From positions 68,667,431-68,731,430 of the forward strand of contig CM053146.1 of the NCBI GenBank assembly GCA_028571685.1: a stretch of DNA of 64,000 bases, written 5' to 3'. The first letter of the stretch is position 1, and each line of letters begins with the position of its first letter. Below are positions 20,466 to 32,830 of the stretch, piece after piece. This stretch comes from Heterohyrax brucei (Eukaryota; Chordata; Mammalia; Hyracoidea; Procaviidae). Under the pieces are notes generated by a model that ran no database searches, was not told the origin of the DNA, and saw only the letters and a program-made list of their open reading frames with translations. A program made the translations under genes and the position numbers.

Positions 20466-22890
20466 TTTGACGTATCATGACAATTGCTTTACAGAATATC
20501 TTTCAACTTTAATTTTATGATGTATTTCCTTGTGATTAGATTCAGGTAAATATTTTGACAAGACTACTCTATAGATGAATTATATTCTTCTAGATATAGC
20601 ACAATAAAAGGTTCATATAGTGCATTGTATTTTGGGTGATGACAAACTTGATTCCTTGGTCAAGGTGATATCTGCCAGATTTCCTCATTCTTAAGGTACA
20701 TTTTCCTCTTTGAAATTTGTAAGTAGCATGGGGAGCAATACTTTGGGACTGTGTGAAAATCCTGTTCTACATCAATCCTTCATGTAATTGTCTTCTCGTC
20801 CATTGATGATTCTTGTCTGAATCAACTATTGTTAAAGTGGTGAAGTTGTATAACTTACCAACCCTCTGGATTTGTAGTTTGACCTTCTTCTGAAAAGGAG
20901 AACTTTCACTTTTCCAGTGCCTTGAAATGTTTTCATGGAATTTTATTCAATGTGTTATAAAACCATTTCTGTGTTTATTCATTTTGATACTCAAATAGTG
21001 CCAAATTTGACCCATGAATACCCTGTTACACTGGCTACAGTATCCTTTCAATATCTCCATCTGTTTGCTTGGGAATACTACTTTATGACATGCTTCAAAA
21101 TTGTAATTTCCCTGCCACACCCCTAACACTTCATCCAAGATTTCCTGATTCCTTCTAGTGGGGTAATATTTAAAAACTAAACTTGAACACTGGAATTTTA
21201 ATTTTTACAGTGAACATTTTAAGAAATGTACATACATGTACATATAGTTTATTTTTTTGGAAGAGGTAATACTGATACTGCTAATAATAACCCTACATCA
21301 CAAAGTTCTTTCTCTCCTTTACCATTTCATATCTACATCTCCCTTCTCCCACAACAAGAACCAAGTTCCCAGCAGTATCAATGTGTTTATTTTCTAATAT
21401 TAACAATTCACACAAATGGCATTGAAATTGCTACATTCATACCAGTACCAAGAACAAACCTGCTATATGAAGTCCAGAGTTTTCATCTGCAGTATTTGCT
21501 TTGGTTATGTTTTTAGAGTATGTCCCACCGAGGGCGTATGAACAGAATACTATGGTCAGAAAAGAATTATTTTCACTTTTGAGAAATTCATTCTTTCGTG
21601 GGATTATGTAATGAATATTACAGTTTTACTTTCCTTAGTTTTGGGTCTTCCCACTCCCCCAGCCTTCATGCTATTGTTTGCTTCTTTTGCACCCTCTTTG
21701 ATTTAATTTGGAAACCCTGTTTGTGTAGTAGTTAGCTGTAACTGCTGACCGAAAGTTTGGCAATTCAAATCCACCAGGTGCTCCTTGGAAACCACATGCA
21801 GCAGTTCTACTCTGTCCTATAGGGTCTCTCTGAGTAAGAATCAATTTGATGGCAATGGGCTGGAGTTTTAATTTACTTTTTGAATGTGTACTTTATTTAT
21901 ATGGCTCAAAATTAAGGACTTAACAGTTAGAAGAGTCTAGCTGTCAACACTTCATCCTTCACTCAAATTCCCAACACTTCTCCTGGGTACTATTTTCTTC
22001 ATCTGTTTTTTTCTGTGTTTGTTGCAAATATAGGGACTAAGAAAAAATACATAACTCTACATATCATGTATCTATCCATCTATCTATATCATGGTTCCCT
22101 CACTTTTATACAAAAGGTAGTATACTAACTGTATGTTTTTGCCTTCACAATATACTCTTTAAATTATGCAACTTGTTTCACAGAGACCAGCCCCATTTTT
22201 ATTAAGTCTGCACAGATATCTGTTTTTTTGTAGATTTAATATAGTTTATTAAACCAATTTTTCTGTAAATGGGTATTTCATTTGTTTCTAATATTTTGCT
22301 ACCAAAAATAATGTTGCTAAAATATCTCTGTAAATTTTTGTTTTGCTTTGTTGGAATGTGTTTTAAGAGTAAATTCCGTAGTAATGAGGTGAGTCAGGTA
22401 AACTCACATGTAATTATCTTTTTTAGCAAATAATTATTCTTCACGATACTTATACATCTTTGTATTCTATTAGCAATGTAATATGATAGTTCTTCTTGTC
22501 ATAATTACCTCAGCAACAGTGTGATGTCAGGCTCTGAAAAGTTTTGCTAATCTCATAGATGAGAAATGGTACATCAGGCTAATTTTATTTTGTATTTTTC
22601 TTATTGTGAGATCGAACACCTTTGTATGTTCAAATACCATTTGTATATTTTTTTGCATAAATTCTTTGTTCATATCATTTCTCTAATAAGTTTTTAAACT
22701 TTTATTCTTCATTTTTAAGAATTATTCATATATTAGAGATATAAGTTGGTCAAATGTAATACAAATTCTCAGTTTTTTGTTCATGGCTTTTTTTGTTGTT
22801 TTCTCATGGTGTTTTCTATGTTGTGCAGGTTTTTATTCTTTATTTAGTTGATGTTATTGATCTTTTGTGTTGCTTCTCAATTTTGCATCA
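20466..22890 (-). mobile_element. Ancient L1M-type LINE, 3' UTR and ORF2 end, reverse orientation
   Basis: On the plus strand the order follows old mammalian L1M (L1MC/L1MD-like) 3' UTR: GTCCATTGATGATTCTTGTC (20798), TTTTATTCAATGTGTTATAA (20941), then ACTACATCA-type text near 21292. ORF2 C-terminal landmarks follow (TGGGTATTTCATTTGTTTCT near 22269, GATGAGAAATGGTACATCAG near 22559). It is strongly diverged with no open frame. An AfroSINE interrupts it at 21710. Confidence 0.72.
21710..21866 (+). mobile_element. AfroSINE inserted in old L1
   Basis: Head GGAAACCCTGTTTGTGTAGT, B-box-like CAATTCAAATCCACCAGG, GCAGTTCTACTCTGTCCTAT and the core AATCAATTTGATGGCAATGG are all present. The 8-mer TTTAATTT at 21702-21709 and 21867-21874 is a likely target duplication. 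Confidence 0.88.
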
Positions 22891-24360
22891 TAGTTTATCT
22901 TAAAGGAAAAAAAATATTAAAAACTGCAAAGCCCATATACTTCGCCTATCTTAAGCACTTTTTCAAATTTCAAAATGCCAAAATTATCACTAAAGGGAGA
23001 TAAATTTATCACTGACACACACATTGTAAAGATAGTTTTTTTTCCTTTTTTCCCTGCAAAAGGAATAACCCTCTCAATCCCTGCCAGTTACCCCAGATAA
23101 ATATGGAAACAGTACTGAATTCAAAGAAATGACAAAATAACCACATTCTTTGTCCTATTGTACATAAGTATATATTTCCTTTGTAATTTGTATCTGCAGT
23201 CAGTTCTTGAACTCTTAATACAGTCACATTATTTATTCCTTAGACATTTGAGGGTTTTTCTGTTTTAAAACATGATTTAGATCTTGTCATTTTGCCAGCC
23301 AGTTTCTTTAATTTACTTCTTAGCCTAAAAAGGAAAAATGAGCAATGAATTATGTTAAATGATTGAATGTTTTCAAATATTCAGTTATTTATTTAGCTTT
23401 TCATTTTTTCCCTAAATCATAAAATTTTGTGGATATATTTAACCTAGTAATTTTATGACAAGAAAATCTGTCCCTAGCATCTATCAGAATCCATCCATTC
23501 TCTTGAAAAAATTCTGTATCCCTGGATACTGATGTGCATATTTGTTTGTGACTGGACACTTAATCATAGAGGGTTGTTTTGTTGCTTAGTAGTGACAGAA
23601 ATAAGAATGCAGTTGCTAAAGAGCTTATAGAGAACTCAGGTATGACTATAGCAAAATATAATGGGGCAAAACCCTGGAATAGGAAAGAAGAGAGTAGAGA
23701 TAGAGTTGAAGTCTGTTATCAATTACATTTTGTGAGCTTGGATAATTAATTTCTGTCTACAATATGTACATCTATGAAATCTGAGAATTGAGACTGATAA
23801 AATACCTTCCAAATTGGAAACTTCATGATTATGATTTTCAGACCTTGTCCAATAGCCTCTCTCCTCATACTTCTATTCTTAATCTGTTTGACCTGCCTCC
23901 ACTACTCATACTTCCTGAATTCACGATCTTGATCCATTTCTTCACACAAATCCTTCTCTTTCACACCTTTACAAGGTCACAGAAATACCTGGATAATGTA
24001 CACAAATTTCCATATTCCATGAAAGGTTGTATTTAGCTTTCCAGCACACTAACTTTTATATAACCAACTTATCTAGTTCAGCTAAACAAGCCTGTGTGTG
24101 TGTGAGAGAGAGAGAGTGTGTGAGTGTATGTGCATGTGTGTGTGTGTGTGAGAGAGAGAGACACAGACAGACAGACAGAGGAAGGAAAGAAGTGTGGAAG
24201 AGACAGGGAGACATAAAGAACTTAAAACAAATAAGTGTGTGGTACCACTTTGGGCATTTATGACTCAAAAGATGCTATGATAATGTCTTTGAATCTCTTT
24301 CAGGGCTGAAAGTGTGCAACCTAATATTCTAATCTGGAAGAGTAAAACACTGCTAGTATG
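22891..24360. other. Mostly unique sequence
   Basis: I recognise no gene or repeat family here except the microsatellite at 24092-24180. The frame at 23788-24036 has no known domain. Confidence 0.5.
24092..24180. repeat. Compound (TG)n(AG)n(ACAG)n microsatellite
   Basis: Alternating TG, AG and ACAG tracts with a purine/pyrimidine strand bias. Two overlapping open frames on opposite strands are translations of the repeat and are not genes. Confidence 0.9.
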
Positions 24361-24843
24361 ATATCTGTTAACTTGTCGTACTGTGGTGGCTTGCATGTTG
24401 CTATGATGCTAAAAGTTATGTCACACCAGCATTTCAAATACCAGCAGGGTCATATATGGTGGGTAGATTTCAGTAGAGTTTCCAGATCAACATGCTCTAA
24501 TAAGAAGGACCTGGAAATCTATTTTTTAAAAAAATGTCCAGTGCAAACATTATGAATATCAATGGAATATTGTCTAATATTATGCCAGGAGATGAGCTCT
24601 TCTGGTTAGAAGCCACTCAAACTGTGAATGAGGAAGAGCTACCTCCTCAAAGCAGAGTTGACCTTAATGATGAGGACAGAGTTAAGCTTTCAAGACCTTC
24701 ATTTGCTGATGTGGCATGATTTAAAATGAAAGAAAGAAGTGCAAAGATACATTAATAATTACAGTGTGGAATGTCCAAAGCATGAATGTAGGAAAATTAG
24801 AAGTTGTCAAAAGTGAAATGGAAAGCATAAAGATATATGTATC

Positions 24844-25398
24844 TGTCTGAGACTGAGTTCTCTAGGGAAGCAAAACCAATAACGTGCACAATATATATAG
24901 AGAAAGATTTATATAAAGGAAACAACTCACGCAATTGTAGAAACTGAAATGTCCCAAGTCCTGGAAAGGAGTACAAGCCTCACTCAGCTGGGGAAGCTCG
25001 TGAACCTAATGTGGGCAGGTCAGAGATTAGAGTTCCCTTTCACAGGCTCTGTAGGTCAGTGTATCCCAAGATGGCAGTGAGACAGCAAGGCTTCTCCTGA
25101 TTCACAGAGCTGTAGAGGCTTGTGAACCCAGGATCATCAGGTAAGGGAACAAGACTCTTACTTTCAGGCTGTGGGGATCTCTAAATCCAACAGCTGCTAG
25201 TTCAAGTCCCAGAAACCAGATGTAAAAAGACAAGAGAGCAGAAGCTGCTACCAACATGAGCAGAAGGAAGTAGGTGGAGGAAGGCAGGGAGATGAAAACT
25301 GAGGGTGGGTGGTGAGCCATCACAGACCTCACCCTTCCCACCATATACAGGTGCCGAAATATTGGTCCAGCCAAGTTGACACACAGTCTTAACCTTCA
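24844..25398 (-). mobile_element. Solitary MLT2-like LTR nested in RTE
   Basis: On the plus strand it runs from TGTCTGAGACTGAGTTCTCT to CAAGTTGACACACAGTCTTA then ACCTTCA, the reverse complement of the LTR at 18376. The RTE endonuclease sequence stops at ..ATATGTATC and resumes as ATCTTAAGCATTAGTGAACT, so a short duplication (G/A)TATC probably marks the insertion. There is no internal region, so this is a solo LTR. Confidence 0.77.
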
Positions 25399-26485
25399 TA
25401 ATATCTTAAGCATTAGTGAACTGAAATGGACTGGTATTGGACATTTTGGACAATCATGTGGTTTACTATGCCATAAATGACAAAATGAAGGGGAATGGTA
25501 TCGTATTCATCATCAAAAAGAACACTGTCTTGAAGTGCAATGCTGTCAGCGATAGGATAATGTCCATATCTTACATGCAAGACCAATTGATATGGCTATT
25601 ATTCAAATTTACTCACCAACTACTAATGCTAAAGATGAAGAAATTGAAGATTTTTTACTAACTTCCACAGTCTGAAGTTAATTGAGCATGCAATCAAAAT
25701 GCATTGCTAACTATTAGTGATTAGAATACGTAAGTTGGAAATACAAAAGAAGATTAGCAGTTAGAAATAGTGACAGAAACAGCACAAGAAACTGCATGAC
25801 AGAATTTGCAAAATCAGTGACTTCTTGACTGGAAATGCTTTTTCAACAACATAAATGGCAACAGTAAATGTGGACCTCACCAGGTGAAACACACAGGAAT
25901 CAAATAGATTATATCTGTGGAAAGGGACAATAGAAAAGCTCAATATCAGCAGCCGGAACAAGGCCAAGGACTGTGGAACAAACCATCAACTGCTCTTATA
26001 CAAGTTCCAGTTGAAGTTAGACAATTAAAAAGTTCACAAGAGCAGAAAACATGACCTTGAATGTGTCTTGAATTTACAGTCCATCTCAAGAGTAGATTTA
26101 ACTCATTTAACCCTAATGAGGAAAGTAAAGGATCATTAAAAAGATAGGAAAGAAAGAAAAGATCAAAACTGATGTCAGAAAAGACTCTGAAATGACAAAG
26201 CGAAGCAGCTGGACAGAGGATTTCAAAGGGCAGCGGGAGAAGACACAGTACTATAATGAAGTGTGTAAATCTCAGAGTTAAAAAACTGAAAGGTAAAAAA
26301 CACATATGGCATTTCTCAAGCCCAAAGAACTGATTAAAAAAAAAAAAAATCAGTCCTCAAGTTGCAATATTGAAGAATTCTATGGGCAAAATGTTGAACA
26401 ACTCAGGAAGCATCAAAGGAAGATGAATGAATGCACAGAATTGCTGTACTGAAAAGAATCAGTTTATGTTCAACTATTTCTGGAG

Positions 26486-26752
26486 ATGGCATATGATCAG
26501 GAACCAATGATACTGAAGGAAGAAGTCCAAGCTGCACCAAAGGCATCAGTGGAAAACAAGGCTCCAGGAACTGATGAAATATCAGTTGAGATATTTCAGC
26601 AAATGGAAGCAGCACTGCAGGTACTCACTGATCTCTGCCAAGAAATTTGGAAGACAGCTACCTGGCCGTGTGACTGGATAAAATCCATCACTGTGCCCAT
26701 TCCAAAGAAGGAGATCCAACAGAATGTGGTACTTATCAAACAATATCATTAA
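26486..26752 (+). pseudogene. RTE reverse-transcriptase N-terminal fragment
   Basis: An 88-codon piece has KAPGTDEISVEIFQQ, the fingers motif equivalent to KAPGPDGI of non-LTR reverse transcriptases, then EIWKTATWPCDWIKSITVPI and PKK. This is the nucleic-acid/nucleotide-contacting fingers region. The next segment (NC..YRTISLTSH-type) is frameshifted near 26740. Later parts of the same domain occur in other frames to about 27330. Confidence 0.75.
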
Positions 26753-26962
26753 CATCACACACAAGTAAAATTCTGCTGAAGATAATTCAAACATGATTGG
26801 AGCAGTGCATTGACATAGCACAGCCAGAAAATCAAACTAGATTCAGAAGAGGATGTGAAGTGAAAGTTATCATTGCTGATGTCGGATAGACGTTGGCTAA
26901 TAATAGAGAATACCAAACAGATGTTTACTTGTGTTTTACTGACTCTGCAAAGGCATTAGAGT

Positions 26963-26999
26963 GTGCCAGCCAAGTGCCAAGTGCTGTCAAGTTGGATGC
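26963..26999 (-). repeat. Short AfroSINE tail fragment replacing RTE sequence
   Basis: GCCAGCCAAGTGCCAAGTGC then TGTCAAGTTGG interrupts the RT region just after the motif-A segment (GCAAAGGCATTAGAGTGTG). Compared with the other RTE copies about 25 bp of RTE sequence are missing at the same point, so this looks like a replacement and not a simple insertion. Confidence 0.6.
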
Positions 27000-28034
27000 T
27001 GTTGTAAAGAATGCCAGTTCCAAAAATTTTAAATGCGCTCATGGGGAACTTGTATGTAGACTAGGAAGCAGTTCTTGAAACAGAACAAGGGGTTACTACA
27101 GGATTTAAAACAAAAAAGGGCATGACTGTGTTGCATCCTTTCACCATACTGACTCAATCTGTATGCTAAACAATAATCCAAGGAGCTGGACTATGTGAAG
27201 AAAAACAGGTCATCAGGAATAGAGGAGGCAGACTAATTAACAACCTGCAATATGCAAATAATACAATTTTGCTTACTGGAAGTGAAAATAACTTGAAGTA
27301 CTTACTGATGAAGCAGTAAGACTACAGCCTTAAGTACTGGATTACACCTCAATAGAAAGAAAACAGGAATCGTTGTAAGTTTAGTAACAAATAAGCAACA
27401 TCATAATAAATGGAGAATATATTTCAGTTGTCAAGGATTTCATTTTACTTGCATCTACAATCAGTGTACCTGGAGGCAGCATTCAAGAAATCAAAGGACA
27501 TATTACACTGGGCACAGATGCTGCAAAAATCCTCTTTGAAAGTGTTCAAAAGCAAAGATATCACCTTGAGGACTAAGGTACACCTAACCTAAAGCCATGA
27601 TTTTTTCATTCCATCACATACATGTGAAAGGTGGTCAATGAATAACACAGACTGAAGAAGACTTAATGCCTTTCTGCTGTGGTGTTGGTGAAGAATACCG
27701 AATGCATGTGGACTGCCAAAAGAACAAACAGATCTTGGAAGAGGTGCAGCCAGAATGTTCTTAGAAGTGAGGGTGACAAGGCTTCTTACAAACTTTAAAC
27801 ATGTTATCAGGAGGGGTTATTCCCTGGAGAAAACTGTCATGCTTAATAAAGTGTCCAGTTAACAAAAGCGGGAAGACACACAAAGAAATGGATTGACACA
27901 TTGGCTGGAACGACGGGCTCAAACACAGCAAAGATTTGTGAGGATGATGCAGGACCAGACAGTGTTTCCTTCTGGGGGACACAGCATAGCTATGAGCCAG
28001 AACCAACTTGACAGCACCTAATAACAATAACAAC

Positions 28035-31000
28035 TGTCTAATGTACTTCTTCCAAATATATTTGCGTAATTAACCATTGTGCTCTGTAAGATAACTCCCA
28101 TTGGTAAAACTTTCCTTCTGGTCCAAGAAGCTTAGTTGTCAAATTGATTCTCCTTTTTTTCACTACTCCATATTCAGGCTTAATCTTAGAGGTACTGCAG
28201 CAAAGGGAAATTTTCTGAACAATGTTCTTTGAGTGGATGCGCTTTACCACTATACTAATTTACAAAAGGCTGCTTTCTGTAATTTTATCAAGATGTAGTA
28301 ACAGAAAGAAAATTTGACTGAAAGTTCTATAATGCTTTTTAAGTCCTAGGAAACTGACTACACTGATTTACATGTGTCTTTTTCACTCTTCTCAGATAAA
28401 GCAAATAAATCATGCAATATATTTAAATTCAGCTATGACAGTTGAACCAGATGTCTCCCTTCACTATCTTTTATGAATAATTTCAATGCAGAAAAACTCA
28501 AAACAGCAAAGATTTCAATTTTAGCTGGTTTCAGTGTTCAAATAAACATTCTGAATATTTCTGAAGTCAGAAATAAAAGATTAATTACAGGTTTGCTTGA
28601 AATCTCAAAAATGATCTGTTTTTAATATAATTAGTTGTGTAGAAATCACATTTATGCAAGGCTGTTTTCTATTTTAACTGGAATTTTATGTATGTGTAAG
28701 ATTTTGGATATGCAGATACATGTGTATGTATAGCATATATATATATATATATTTGTGTCTATATTGAGCTTCAACAATCTAAACTTTAAAGGAGATTTTT
28801 AATCTAGGGATATGGTTTCCTAGTAACAAGAATCACAAATAAGCTCTTCAAAGAGCTCGCCCACTGCAGTCATATATGCACTCAGTTTATTAGCAAGGAA
28901 AGAGCTTTTCAGAAGTAGATGGAATTTCTGAACAGAACGTCTAAGAAAATCAAAACAGTGATATGACTGCCGTAGGGAAGTGCCAAGCCAAAGCCAAGTA
29001 ACGTCGAGTCGGAGCCAAATAGATACTCAGCAGATTCTAAAGAGGGCTGATTCAAAAAAAGTCACGTGGAAAGAATCTCCTAACTAAAATGCTGTGTGTT
29101 GTGTAAGGCACAAGAGGCTGATGTCTTATCATCAGAGTTACAAGTTTGAAAAGTCTAGTTTAATTTTCATTCAGAGTTAAAGAAATGGAATTTCTAAACA
29201 AGAAATTGAATGATGTTCGTTTCTTGTTTTTTTTCAGAGAATAAACAGCAATCTAGGTCTAGGGGTACAGGTAAAATGTTATTGGCACATAGATTTTCAC
29301 ATGTCTTCATATGTGATATAAAATATTGTGGGAGAAGAAAGGCAGGTTAAAGTTTACAATTTGCATTTAAAATTGCAATTATTTGCTTTTTCCTTCCAAT
29401 TGGCTTTGGCATGTATAAATTGTCTGTGTTAAGCTTGAAGTTCATCGTAACAAAAAACAATACATACGCATAACAGACAACAATGAACATGAACTTATTT
29501 CTTTAACAAGCTTAAGGTGGTAGGATGTTTAGTAGAGGTGAGATACCTAAATTGTAAGCTGAGATAAATATCTTATGTAATCTCTACATGTTTCTACTTT
29601 GTTATTTGTTTATGTCTACTGAACTGGGCTCAAACTCTAAGGTATATCAAATACCCAATGTTTCTCTGTGATACACAAGGTTTACATAAGTATTTGACTT
29701 GGACCAAGAGGAGTGCAGGAACTTACAGAGTTAAATGGGACCCAATTCAGGAGATTGCTATGCATTAGCAGAAGCAAAGATTTACCAGGAGACAGAAAAT
29801 CTGTGTCCAAGACTAATTGAAAACATTAAGTCAGGAAAAAATACGTGAATTTTCTTTGCAAACTATAGCACATTTTGTGAATGTGGGCTGTCCTTAGGGG
29901 TCATTATGGATGTTAAATAGAAACACAGATCATTTCTCTTGTCATCTAGGTTTGCCTTTAACAAGTATACCAGTATAAGCAATTTAAACGACAGAACTGA
30001 AAAGCATGAATGATATCAGTAACCAACAGAAAACATGCTAACAACTTCAGTAAATACTTGGATAAAGGTGACCTGAGATTTCTGATTGCCATCTTCTAAG
30101 TATCTGGTAAATTTCAGTATGCTCATAACATAATAACTGATGTTCTATAATACAATGTTATATCTAATGTCTAAAGCTCTTCTTCATTGGTTGCACCAAC
30201 ACTCATATAATTAAGAGGTAGTTTGCATGCAAATGTATTTAATTTTAGTCACATATCCCAAAGATATCCTAGCACACAAATAATCTGCCGATCAAACAAA
30301 TAAAAGCAATAGAAACATCTAGTTTTGGGTAATGATAGTTAACATACAATGGACTAATCTACCTGCTGACAATTATAAAGTATGGAAATAATATAAAATA
30401 TAAACTTTTGAAGAAACTGGAAAGTAACAAAAACAAACACAAACTGAAGGCAATTTAAATATTGAAAGAATGGGACTACCTGAGGTAAGCTTCCTTTTCA
30501 TGAGGCTTTTCTTTGGAAATGCTTAAATCTGCATGACATGTCTTAGAGAGAGCTCCAAAAACTGTCATCCTCTTATAGGACTAATGATCAGATAATGGGA
30601 TTCATGGTTCCTAGTGGAAAGATTTTGTGGGAAGAATCCCAGAAAAGGGTGACTCAGAGAATCTGCACAGAAATCCCCCTAAAATAATTGGCTGTCTCCT
30701 AAGCTGTATATGCACAGAATAGGAGCTTTTGGGGAGAGAACAATGTGTCAAAAAGCTGAAAGCATTGTATTGAGATATAAGCATCTTCCTACTGTTACAC
30801 AGACAGTATTTATGTCTGAATTTCATCCTTTTACAGTAAATTTGCACATACTTCAAGGTCTCCAATGAAACAACTTAAGGGTCACACCCCGGGCCAAATG
30901 AAGGCGTGTGAGGGACCTAAACACTGATAATCTGTGGTGCCCTTACCTGCTTACTCACAAATTAGAAGGTGATATATATATGTTTTTGTCCTCTTGGCTG

Positions 31001-31559
31001 GATAAGCAAACATGTATGTGAAGACAGTTTTCTCAAAATGAATGAAAGGCCTGTTATCTACTAATATAATCCATTCTTGCCCAGCAACTGCTCAAGGTGG
31101 ATCCAGTTGTAGATTGGGTGAATACATTGAGTTAGACTTGATAGCTTACTCTCACCTCTTGTTTAAAAAAAGAAATACTTCCAGGAGACCCACTGAGTTA
31201 AGGAGTTTCAATTGCATAGGAGGGGAACCACAGAAGATAAATGTCAAAGAAAGTGTTAAAGTGCTAGGCACTTCAGAGTTTAAAGAACCTTGTGCATATG
31301 TGCCCCTATGACTCTGTGTGAACTTTATTTCCTGCCAACTCATTCTCATTCAGTGGAGCTTGGATCAGTTCACTTAGTACCTCGCCACTTCCCTTCCACT
31401 GCAGGGCTCACTTTTCTGCTTGGTGCCTATGGCTCCCTGCTTTGGAGAGCTAATGCTCCCATTTTGTTGATGCCCTAAGCATGTACTTAACCTTGCTCAT
31501 AGGATAACCTATCCCTGGCCACACCTTAGGAGTAAAGACTGCATCCCAGGGCTAAGACA
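28035..31559. other. Mostly unique AT-rich sequence
   Basis: It contains a (TA)n tract at 28735-28752 and a short SINE-tail fragment at 28978. The part 30870-31520 has a more even base composition and may be an unrecognised old LTR. No gene is evident. Confidence 0.45.
28978..29018 (-). repeat. Ultra-short AfroSINE tail fragment with repeated tail units
   Basis: AAGTGCCAAGCCAAAGCCAA precedes GTAACGTCGAGTCGGAGCC. The reversed tail has several GCCAA units, and the conserved CGTCGAGTCGG core is intact but the body is absent. Confidence 0.6.
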
Positions 31560-32372
31560 TTTGTCCAAAGACTGAAAAAGAAAATACCTACTTTAAGAAA
31601 TCCTAAAAATAGTCTTCTAAAAGATCAAGATGAATTGCCAGTAATTTTAGTGGATATTAGATCAAAATGGAGCACTCTTCAGAAGAAGATAACTGATTCT
31701 AGAGTCTCTATAATGCAATTCACATAATATCATTAAAAAAAAAAAAGAACCCAGATATATGAAGAAACAGGAAATACACTTCAATAAAAGTAAACTGACA
31801 CATGATCCAACTACTAGAATTAGCAATCAGGACTTGACCATAATTGTGGTAAACATGTCAAATAAATAAAAAAAAAACATAGATAAAATCAGTAAAGTGA
31901 TGGAGAAATTCAGGGGAACTATAAACTTATAAAGAAGAAATAAATGAAAATATAAAACTAAAAAGTAAGATACCTGAAATAAAGAAAGCTCAACGCATAT
32001 GATGAAAAACAACTTACGTGAAAAAGAAAGAAGCAGTAAACAAGCAAACTGGCTAACGGAAAATATTCAAACAAAAGCACAGAGAGAAAGCAGTCTCAGA
32101 AATGTGAGTAGAATCTCAATGGTCAATACAGCAGTATCAAGCAGTATAATACAAATATAATTGGAGTCCAAGAAGGAGAGGACCGAGAAGAAGGTATAGG
32201 GGAAATAGAATATTTGAAGAAACATTATCCGGAAATTTCCTAGATTTGATTAAAAAGAGAAACTCACAGATAGAGAAAACTCAGTGAGCCCCAAACAGGA
32301 TATATAAAAAGGAAAACTTTCCTAGGCTGTCATTGTCAAGCTTCACACAACCACAGAAAAAAGAAACATTAT

Positions 32373-32586
32373 ATACCATGTTTTTATGTAAATAATGCTC
32401 ATCTTCTATATTTGTTTGCCAACTGTGTCCTCCTCCTGTGAGGTATTTTTGTAAGCAGGCTATGCCAATTTTGTCTTACAGTAACATATTAAAGAAATTG
32501 GCATAGTGCTGCTTATGAAAACTGCCCAGTGGGAGCATGCAATTGGCAAACATGGAATGCTCGTGTTATTTGTGTAAAATATAGTA
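32373..32586. mobile_element. 213-bp foldback MITE (non-autonomous DNA transposon)
   Basis: The left arm (TATACCATGTTTTTATGTAA ... TTTGTTTGCCAACTG ... GGCTATGCCAATTTT) is matched, inverted, by the right arm (AAATTGGCATAGTGC ... CAATTGGCAAACATGGAATG ... TATTTGTGTAAAATATAGTA). The two arms cover nearly the whole element and leave a small loop near 32475-32495. TA lies at both ends, compatible with a Tc1/mariner-type target. It interrupts L1 ORF1-like sequence, which resumes on both sides. I cannot name the family with confidence. Confidence 0.7.
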
Positions 32587-32696
32587 CATTCTGACTTGCA
32601 GATCAGATTACAATGGGATAACACTCCAAAAGCGCTGAAAGAAAAAAAGAAAACCTATATCCAGAAAAAAATCTTTAAAAAGTTATGGCAAAGAAA

Positions 32697-32722
32697 GCCA
32701 AGCCAAGCTAAGTGCCAAAGAA
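32697..32722 (-). repeat. Ultra-short AfroSINE tail fragment (weak)
   Basis: AAGCCAAGCCAAGCTAAGTG then CC: tail units with almost no core. A second, clearer fragment follows at 32737. Confidence 0.35.
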
Positions 32723-32736
32723 AGACATTCTTAAAA

Positions 32737-32786
32737 AACAACAACAAAAAACCCAGTGCAGTTGAGTCGATTCCAACTCATAGAGA
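32737..32786 (-). repeat. Short AfroSINE 3'-end fragment, conventional tail
   Basis: AACAACAAAAAACCCAGTGC then AGTTGAGTCGATTCCAACTC and ATAGAGAC. About 50 bp of reversed terminus inserted in the L1/HAL1 ORF1 remnant. GACATTCT occurs on both sides (32724-32731 and 32785-32792) and may be a target duplication. Confidence 0.65.
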
Positions 32787-32830
32787 CATTCTCAGGTAAA
32801 CATAAAGTGAGGGAAATTGTCACAGTATAC

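Larger units (their letters stand above)
24361..28034 (+). mobile_element. Near full-length RTE-clade LINE
   Basis: The 5' leader begins near 24361 (ACTTGTCGTACTGTGGTGGC) at the same point as the copies at 13623 and 52023. An endonuclease region follows (from about 24750, split by an LTR at 24844-25398), then the RT domain (about 26480-27330) and the C-terminal region. The 3' end is AACTTGACAGCACCTAATAA with a degenerate (AAC)n tail at about 28034. Without the LTR it is about 3.1 kb, close to full length for the family. It contains many stops, and the RT catalytic box near 27255 reads YANN instead of YADD, so it is inactive. Confidence 0.86.
31560..32830 (+). mobile_element. Old L1/HAL1-like ORF1 region, degraded
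   Basis: The order of segments matches L1/HAL1 ORF1: an A-rich start, ATTGGAGTCCAAGAAGGAGA (32160) for the IGVPEGE-type motif, GGAAATTTCCTAGATTTGAT for the (EN)FPNL segment, CTCAGTGAGCCCCAAACAGG, GCAGATCAGATTACAATGGG after a MITE, and GACATTCTCAGGTAAACATA near the end. ORF1 encodes an RNA-binding protein with a coiled coil. Here frames are destroyed, and a MITE and SINE fragments interrupt the sequence. Confidence 0.68.

Noticed and set aside
24027-24268. Two overlapping open frames on opposite strands (CVCVRERE-type and HTHTHAHT-type)
   Set aside because: Both are translations of the TG/AG microsatellite at 24092-24180.
483-32722. Statistical claim of strand bias for the short SINE-tail fragments
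   Set aside because: Nearly all lie in one orientation, but one clear fragment (8996) is opposite. I scanned by eye, so no significance is claimed.
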